Shown here: in pieces, positions 58,488 to 64,000 of the stretch
Position numbering within the stretch: the stretch's first letter is position 1
Layout: each line of letters opens with the position of its first letter
NCBI GenBank assembly: GCA_047495785.1
Contig: JBLDXI010000055.1
Span: 372,001-436,000, forward strand
From: Lepidodermella squamata
Lineage: Eukaryota > Gastrotricha
Reading direction: 5' to 3'
Length of the DNA: 64,000 nt
Notes under the pieces: generated by a model
The model's database searches: none
Told to the model about the DNA's origin: nothing
The model's input: the letters and a program-made list of their open reading frames with translations, nothing else
Translations under genes and position numbers: made by a program

Positions 58488-60950
58488 ATGTTCAAAGTAT
58501 TAATGGCTTTATCAAATTGTCTACTATGTTGTTGCGTGGCGATGACGGATAATTATACAACTAAACGCCACAGCCTTTCTTTGCTTGCAATGGTGCCTTT
58601 GACAGGAAAAGAGCCGGCAGATGGAAAGGCCTGTTCGACGGCTATGGGTATAGTAATAGATAAATTGCGAAATAACTCTGTATTACTGCCTGATTACGTC
58701 GTTCAGCTGACAATCAAAGACGAAGGAAGAAATGCGATAAAAGCTTCATCGGCCCTGGTTGATTTTTTAGATCCGATACTGACGAGCGGATCTTCGTCCG
58801 CGATTTACCGCTCTCCTGTTGTTGTAGGACCCAGCATAACTTGCCAATATGTCAATGCCGTAGCCAAGGAGTTACGAATCACCGAATTCTCACAATTCTG
58901 CGCAGGGCCTTACTTGGTAAATCGTCGCATTCTGCCGAATCTTTACCGAATTCAAATGCCAGGGGAATACAGTATAATTCCGATCTTACTTATCATGAAA
59001 AATATCGGAAATTGGCGTCAAATGGCTGTTTTCACTTACTCCTTGAATGTTAACGAGTATACTATGGCGAAAACGTTGAACGAAAAAGCTGCTGAAAATG
59101 GAATTGAAGTGTTGTATTACCATAACGAAGATGATTTGCGGCTGGATAACGTTTTAGCTGCAAAAGCTAGTGGGGCACGAATTTTCGCGCTAATTTTTCT
59201 CCAAGTGGCCATGTGCGTTCAATTTCTGTGCAATTCTTTCTTAGCCGGAATGCGGGCTCCTCACTACGTTTTCCTTGCCCAAATTTTCTGCTTCTTCACG
59301 GCCGATAGCCCTGATCTGAAGTTACCAAATGGTTGCACTCGTGAGATGGTTTACGAACAGATGAAAATTACGTTTTGGTCGGGCGTTATGCCGACAAATA
59401 CCAGAACTAGGGCAGCTATTAACACGACTCTAGGCTACGATTTGAACTGGTTTGAAGCTGAAATGCGTCGGAGACTTGCGGGCAACCTTCCTGCCGATTT
59501 CGACCAGCGGCATTTATGCCACGATACCATAACAGCTGCTATGGTCACCCTGGACAAAGGCGAGCGAATTTTAAAAGAACGGCATAATTCATCCATCAGA
59601 GATTTTGCTTCAAATCCTCGCTTAGTTGCCTCGGCAATGAACGAAAGCGCGAACTCCTTAGATTTTGTTGGGATCAGATTCGGGAGAATCAAATACTCAG
59701 ATCGCTTTGAACTGGCCGAAGAAGACATGTGGGTGATGCAATGGTCGCCAGAAAGAACAAAACTGTTGTATCGCGTTCCATGGAAGTATCTATCAGACCA
59801 AAATGCGATGTACAACCTTAGCAATTACTATCTCAGTGAAATTGAGCCGCCTAAGTGGTTGACGTTATCTGGAAGTCCTCCGCGGGATCTTTCAGCAATC
59901 AGCCTTCGCTATGATTACATCCCGTTATCAGCTGTAATCTCTATAGCCGCGTTTGCTTTCGGGATTATTTCGTTCAATGCATGTGCAGTTTTTATTGCAG
60001 AGAAAAAAGACAAGTTAGCGAAAGGCAGACGATACTCAAATATTTTCTTTGTGATGGGCTCTACATTTCTCTCCCTGGGTTCGGCGTATTTTGTGGTCGT
60101 GCCTCATGTAGATTCGAATGACGTCAGTTATTGTCAGTTCCGAGTCATCCTGCCTATAATGGGATCGAACTTGATGCTTTTTGTAAATTTTGGTCGCTTA
60201 CTGGCGTTGACCGGAATTCTGAAAAAATTTCGGTTGCCAGTCCCTGCGGCTGCGTCGAGAGCTTCCACAGAAAGCTTTGGAAGACCTTCTGCTGAAATTA
60301 ATTTAAACCTTTTGACCGATCGGGATTGGAGCTTTGTTGATAACAAAGCTATGAAGTTATCTGTATGTTCAGCTTTATTGGTCGTTTTGTTGTTAGCAAG
60401 CTGGGTCTTAGGCCCGTCCGCTGATTTCAGGCTGGACATGGATTCAACCCCTGTTGCTTTTGACGAAATCAACGACACATTTTACGTCATTAGTGTTGTT
60501 CACTGCTCATCGGAATATCAAATCGTTTGGCTGGGCTTCTTCTTGTCTCTTCAAGTTTTTATCATGCTAGTTGGTTGCTGCTTGGCGTACGAAGCTTCGA
60601 AATTCAAAATCGGCACGTTTTACCTGCAGGAAATCAACATTTGTCGAATGCTTCAGCTTACGAGTCTTACGATTTATTCTGCCGCGATACTTGCTATTCT
60701 TATCTTCTCCAGTAGACCGAACTTGTGGGCGATTGCTGTATCAGGAAGCATGCTTCTACAATCACTGTCGGCATCTATTGTTTGGTTCTATCCCCTCCTA
60801 TTCAGCAGTAAATCTGCTATTGGGTACAACGCATTGCCACGCTACACACTACATAGTACTATGACGATGCGAACATCGGGGCCCGCAATGATCGCCAGGA
60901 AATCATCCAACGTTAGGCCGAGGATGCTTTTCACAAGTTATGATCTATGA
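58488..60950 (+). CDS. GABA-B-like class C G-protein-coupled receptor (intronless)
   Basis: One uninterrupted frame of 820 residues, colinear with the receptor at 20.5-23.6 kb. Signal peptide (MFKVLMALSNCLLCCCVAM), then the ligand-binding bilobed domain (LSLLAMVPLTGKEPADGKAC; QMPGEYSIIPILLIMKNIGN), then seven membrane segments from about residue 480. GABA-B-type features near helix 6: VVHCSSEYQIVWLGFFLSLQ then LVGCCLAYEASKFKI, and IWAV-like/WFYPLLF near helix 7. Where the paralogue has a 568-bp intron (after RDF), this gene reads straight through RDFASNPRLVAS. The C-terminal tail is short (about 40 residues) and lacks an evident coiled coil, so the classical GABBR1/GABBR2 pairing helix is not apparent. 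Ligand unknown. Its last codons are duplicated at 62.98 kb. Confidence 0.8.
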   Translation: MFKVLMALSNCLLCCCVAMTDNYTTKRHSLSLLAMVPLTGKEPADGKACSTAMGIVIDKLRNNSVLLPDYVVQLTIKDEGRNAIKASSALVDFLDPILTSGSSSAIYRSPVVVGPSITCQYVNAVAKELRITEFSQFCAGPYLVNRRILPNLYRIQMPGEYSIIPILLIMKNIGNWRQMAVFTYSLNVNEYTMAKTLNEKAAENGIEVLYYHNEDDLRLDNVLAAKASGARIFALIFLQVAMCVQFLCNSFLAGMRAPHYVFLAQIFCFFTADSPDLKLPNGCTREMVYEQMKITFWSGVMPTNTRTRAAINTTLGYDLNWFEAEMRRRLAGNLPADFDQRHLCHDTITAAMVTLDKGERILKERHNSSIRDFASNPRLVASAMNESANSLDFVGIRFGRIKYSDRFELAEEDMWVMQWSPERTKLLYRVPWKYLSDQNAMYNLSNYYLSEIEPPKWLTLSGSPPRDLSAISLRYDYIPLSAVISIAAFAFGIISFNACAVFIAEKKDKLAKGRRYSNIFFVMGSTFLSLGSAYFVVVPHVDSNDVSYCQFRVILPIMGSNLMLFVNFGRLLALTGILKKFRLPVPAAASRASTESFGRPSAEINLNLLTDRDWSFVDNKAMKLSVCSALLVVLLLASWVLGPSADFRLDMDSTPVAFDEINDTFYVISVVHCSSEYQIVWLGFFLSLQVFIMLVGCCLAYEASKFKIGTFYLQEINICRMLQLTSLTIYSAAILAILIFSSRPNLWAIAVSGSMLLQSLSASIVWFYPLLFSSKSAIGYNALPRYTLHSTMTMRTSGPAMIARKSSNVRPRMLFTSYDL

Positions 60951-61557
60951 TAGTCCCATCGCGGTAATCGCGGCTAATCGATTGAGATGCAGAAACAGTT
61001 TTATTACCGGCTATAAGTAGTGATGGTATTAACGCTAGCTTATCAATTGAATTCGAATTCACGTCCTATGCGAAGTAAAATGTATTTTCATGCGGCCAGC
61101 TCTGAACTTGGGAGAACTTTTTCCACTAACAGGTTGTACCACTGGGATAACAGGTGCCATACACGTTGGTGCCAATCACTTTCATGCAGCACTTGACGTT
61201 TTCGAAAACAAAGTTATAACCCAATGAAATGAAAACATTGTTCATTTTACCCTCTGGTTCGTGCTGCAGCAGATAGCAGTTGCTTTGCCGCTGACAACTG
61301 ACGTGCATGATACATAATGTTGAGGACATGCGCCCTCGACAGCTGTCGGCATCAGCGCAATCATGGCAATGGCAACGAAAAGATAAATCGAGGAACGCAT
61401 AGCTAGCAGGAATTTTCGCTTTAATTATCGTTTTGAATACCGAATTATTGGGTTAGGCAGAGCTTAAATAGAGTCATTCATGCGCTTCCTGGCAATAGGC
61501 GGGAAAGTGTAGATAATTTGCACGTCGTTTCATAATTGAGAGCGATTAACCGTGGGA
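60867..61557. repeat. Segmental duplication, left copy
   Basis: This block (receptor 3' end, spacer, small Cys-rich gene and its upstream flank) is repeated at 62979-63712 in the same orientation with high identity and a few small indels. Confidence 0.75.
61126..61400 (-). CDS. Small secreted cysteine-rich peptide, copy 1
   Basis: Exons 61400-61251 and 61191-61126 join at phase 0 (59-bp intron) to 71 residues. Signal peptide MRSSIYLFVAIAMIALMPTA, with cleavage likely near VEGA. The mature peptide of about 48 residues has eight cysteines arranged C-x6-C-x11-CC-x5-CC-x11-C-x6-C, consistent with a disulfide-rich fold. No named family recognised. It could be an antimicrobial, signalling or other secreted peptide; I make no functional call. 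The start is the only ATG before the hydrophobic leader. A paralogue lies at 63258-63527. Confidence 0.7.
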
Positions 61558-62007
61558 AGTGTTCATATTTTTTCCTGAAAGCAATGCCCTTTCCACTTGA
61601 GGAAGTCAGGGTTATCAGCCGTTACATTATTTATGGAAACACCAATTCCTTGGGAGCGCACAGATTGCGTTCCGTAAAAATATATATTATGGTAAATCAA
61701 ATTACCGAAGTGCGAAATGTGGCCTTTTGAATCTGCTCAGGAAATCGTGACTGCGAGGGAGCTTGTTGCGTGCAACATGGTAGTGCGGGCATATTAACCC
61801 TGAGGCGTAGCCAGGATTTATTTTTGGGGGGTGTTAATTTTTTTCGCTGCGGCCTCGAAAATTTCGGGGTCGAAAAAACACTTTAAAAGCCCATTTGCGA
61901 GAGAAGCGAGCTTTAGCTGACGCTTTTTCGGGCATTTTCAAGCTGATAATAGCCTTAGAATGCGTTAAAAGTTGCATGCTTCACAGGAAATATGTTACTG
62001 GAGACTT
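61558..62007. other. Intergenic region
   Basis: Sequence between the left duplication block and the LINE fragment. The part near 61800-62030 (GTAGCCAGGATTTATTTTTG, GGGGGGTGTT runs) looks like degraded transposon sequence, but I cannot name it. Confidence 0.3.
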
Positions 62008-62451
62008 TCAGGATTTCTTTGGGGGGTGTTTAATATTAATTTTCTTCAACTGCCTTTTCATGCAGTCTGAGTAGCGCAGTTTGGGACGGCCCTGGGGTCT
62101 TTGCCACGAATCGTCTGGGGGGTCCCAATACCTAACCTGTTTCAATAGCGATTCCGAGTCTCTGCGCTCTACGTGTCCGTACCATCTTAATTGATTCCTA
62201 GCGACCTTTGTTGATAATTTTTGCGTATTACATTTTTTACTAATTGTTTCATTTCGGACCCTATCAGCCAGCCTAATTCCAGTAATGTTCCTGAGCCATT
62301 TCATCTGGCAGACATCTAGCCTTCTTTCTTCTTCACGAGTCATTGCCCATCCTTCGGACCCGAACATCACGGTTGGTACGATCACGCCGTCTAGGCATTT
62401 CATTTTGGCCTCGATTTTTAAGCTCGTATTGCTGAAAATATATTTTTTCAT
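62008..62451 (-). mobile_element. Non-LTR retrotransposon (LINE) fragment, 3' end of the reverse transcriptase ORF
   Basis: An open frame of 147 residues resembles the region just after the reverse transcriptase core in LINE elements: LDGVIVPTVMFGSEGWAMTR, MKWLRNITGIRLADRVRNET, ARNQLRWYGHVERRDSESLL and GRPKLRYSDCMKRQLK. Only this C-terminal part remains; the endonuclease and catalytic core are absent, so it is a 5'-truncated, inactive copy. Confidence 0.8.
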
Positions 62452-62522
62452 AGCTCCGAATTATTTATTAGCCTTTTCTATTCGATTTCTAATATCAGCA
62501 TTGCAACTACCAAGCTCAAACT

Positions 62523-62790
62523 TCAATAAAAAAAACGAACCGGAATTGAACAAGCTTCAGCCGGAGCTCCAGTCTTGCAGGTTATAACGGTACATTCCAG
62601 CTTGATCAAGTCACCGCGAGAAAGGAACCCAAAAACAGGGAACGAAAAGATATAGGCGTCATTCGAGTTGTTGACATAGCGTTGAGTTGAGACGTGTTCA
62701 CTTGGTTGCGGGAGGTCGTTCCTTCGAACGATCGGGGGCCTGGTAACTAGCTCAGGTTCATTCACGCCGAAATCGCAGGCGTCTTTCTAA
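62523..62790 (-). pseudogene. Zona-pellucida (ZP) domain gene fragment
   Basis: After a TTAG acceptor-like site the frame reads KDACDFGVNEPELVTRPPIV, then AYIFSFPVFGFLSRGDLIKL and ECTVITCKTGAPAEACSIP, then stops at 62523. The F-x-F-PVF-x-F...L-x-C-x-V-x2-C pattern is the C-terminal half of a ZP module, found in extracellular-matrix and cuticlin-like proteins. No N-terminal ZP half, signal peptide or membrane anchor is seen nearby. It may be the last exon of a gene whose other exons are lost or lie elsewhere. A second, damaged copy follows at 62831-62975. Confidence 0.55.
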
Positions 62791-62830
62791 TGAAATGAAT
62801 CAAGATTCTCTTGAAGGAAACTTAAGAAAA

Positions 62831-62975
62831 TTAACAAAAGAACGAACCGGAATTGAGCAAGCTTCAGCCGGAGCTCCAGTCTTGCAGGTTGTAAAACGGT
62901 ACATTCCAGCTTGATCAAGTCACCGCGAGATAGGAACCCAAAAACAGGGAACGAAAAGACATAGTCGTCATTTGT
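62831..62975 (-). pseudogene. Second ZP-domain fragment, frameshifted
   Basis: Nearly identical to the 62523-62660 part of the previous fragment (DYVFSFPVFGFLSRGDLIKL, ECTV), but two extra bases after CTV shift the frame into QPARLELRLK, destroying the downstream Cys positions. It directly abuts the duplicated receptor 3' end. Confidence 0.6.
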
Positions 62976-62978
62976 GCT

Positions 62979-63060
62979 GCGAACATCGGGACCCGCAATG
63001 ATCGCCACGAAATCATCCAACGTTAGGCCGAGAATGCTTTTCACAAGTTATGATCTATGA
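62979..63060 (+). pseudogene. Duplicated 3' end of the GABA-B-like receptor gene
   Basis: Repeats 60869-60950, the last 27 or so codons and stop of the intronless receptor, with a few substitutions. The rest of the gene is absent, so it is a non-functional fragment carried along by the segmental duplication. Confidence 0.75.
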
Positions 63061-63257
63061 TAGTCCCATCGCGGTAATCGCGGCTAACCGATTGAAATGC
63101 AGAAACAGTTTTATTGCCGGCTATAGTGATGGTATATTAACGCAAGCTTATCAATCGAATTCGAATTCACATTCTATGCTCGCAAAGCGAAGTAAAATGT
63201 AAAACTGGTTACTGTATTTTCATGCGGCCAGCTCTGAACTTGGGAGAACTTTCTTCA

Positions 63258-63527
63258 CTAACAGGTTGTATCCTTGGAATAACAGTTGCCATACACGTCG
63301 ATGCCAAACATTTTCAGGCAGCACTTTATGTTTTCGAAAGTTATAACCCAATAAAATGAATAAGTCGTTCATTTTACCCTCTGTTTCGTGCTGCAGCAAG
63401 TAGTAGTTATTTTGCCGTTGATGACTGAGCTGCATGGTGTATAGAGTTGAGGGCATGCACCCTCAACAGCTGCCGGCATCAGCGCGATCATGGCAATGGC
63501 AACGAAAAGATAAATCGAGGAATGCAT
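63258..63527 (-). CDS. Small secreted cysteine-rich peptide, copy 2
   Basis: Exons 63527-63378 and 63323-63258 join at phase 0 (54-bp intron) to 71 residues. The signal peptide is nearly identical to copy 1 (MHSSIYLFVAIAMIALMPAA). All eight cysteines keep exactly the same spacing, whereas the residues between them differ more than the leader does (for example PQLYTPCSSVINGKITTT against PQHYVSCTSVVSGKATAI). Both copies therefore look functional. No family named. Confidence 0.7.
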
Positions 63528-63712
63528 AGCTAGCAGGAAGTTTTGCTTTAATTATCGTTTAAAAATACCGAATTATTAGATTGGCAGGACTTAAATAGAG
63601 TCAGCCATTCCGCTTCCGGAGAAGAACTAGGCCTTAGAATTCCTGGAAAATTGTGGGAATTGGTAGATAACTCGCACGCCTTTTCACAATTGAGAGCGAT
63701 TAACCATGTGAA

Positions 63713-64000
63713 TTGCGCATATCGGAGTTGTTACCAGGAAAAAATATCTGAGAAATTGGATGTTATCAGCAGAGGTAGATTTTTAAGTTCGTTCGGTTTC
63801 TATATCGGGAGCTTGAGAAAGTCGTCGTGACGTCGACATTACAAGCTCGCGAAAACAACTCACGTTTTACTGAAATGCCTAATGCCTTTCACCTACTCAG
63901 GAAATAGCCCCGCGTGGAACATAATATATGGAACGTGAAGATTAAAACCAATGAAATAGTAGAGTATCAAACCCTGACTTATTATGCCAGGAAGTCACTG
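63713..64000. other. Window end, nothing recognised
   Basis: About 290 bp without supported features. Confidence 0.3.

Larger units (their letters stand above)
62979..63712. repeat. Segmental duplication, right copy
   Basis: Second copy of the 60867-61557 block; identity fades near 63712 (after ATTGAGAGCGATTAACC, shared with 61538-61554). Confidence 0.7.

Noticed and set aside
1-64000. CRISPR arrays, bacterial operons or phage genes
   Set aside because: No spaced direct repeats, Shine-Dalgarno-type starts or prokaryotic gene families; intron-split animal genes throughout.

Overview
The window is nuclear DNA from a compact-intron invertebrate metazoan, probably an ecdysozoan. Genes are split by introns of mostly 49-61 bp with T-rich ...TTTCAG or ...ATAG acceptors. 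The gene set is animal: a TFIIIA-like zinc-finger protein, SAGA subunit TADA1, GABA-B-like class C GPCRs, a Cys-loop receptor ligand-binding domain, a pancreatic-lipase-family enzyme, ZP-domain fragments and RING/B-box proteins. I cannot fix the phylum from sequence alone; a nematode, tardigrade, mite or other small-genome animal all remain possible. Exon joins given here were built by hand from GT/AG sites, and where exon coordinates are listed the phases were checked.

Layout. 0.2-2.9 kb (+): TFIIIA-like and TADA1, tightly spaced. 4.9-7.5 kb (-): a large single-pass membrane protein with low-complexity segments; a shortened but still open copy lies at 17.5-19.1 kb, flanked by dispersed repeats and a 381-bp piggyBac-type MITE. 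7.5-16 kb: a long stretch without recognisable genes, rich in triplet microsatellites and CpG-rich blocks. 20.5-25.6 kb (-): a GABA-B-like receptor and a multi-pass membrane protein. 25.7-30.7 kb (-): two tandem RING/B-box/ankyrin genes. 30.9-34.7 kb: an apparently complete piggyBac element with 86-87-bp inverted repeats, TTAA duplications, a DDE transposase and a second, divergent, unrecognised multi-exon gene.

35-57 kb: a cluster of ankyrin genes, all on the minus strand. Five neighbours (35.1-45.7 kb) share a design: a short N-terminal exon, a chain of small phase-0 coiled-coil exons, and one C-terminal ankyrin exon; four of them also have an exon built around LFTP(T/I)E. Two more (46.7-48.3 and 56.1-57.5 kb) share a different exon plan. 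Interspersed are a lipase (+), small membrane proteins (+), and at 54.6-55.6 kb (-) a seven-exon gene for a 231-residue Cys-loop receptor extracellular domain with no membrane domain, resembling an acetylcholine-binding protein.

58.5-64 kb: an intronless GABA-B-like receptor (+), then a partial tandem duplication carrying the receptor 3' end and a small secreted cysteine-rich gene, with a LINE fragment and ZP-domain fragments between the copies. The window as a whole is shaped by local duplication (membrane protein, RING/ankyrin pair, ankyrin cluster, receptor pair, cysteine-rich pair) and by piggyBac-type elements. I see no operon-like or pathway logic linking the neighbours beyond shared descent.
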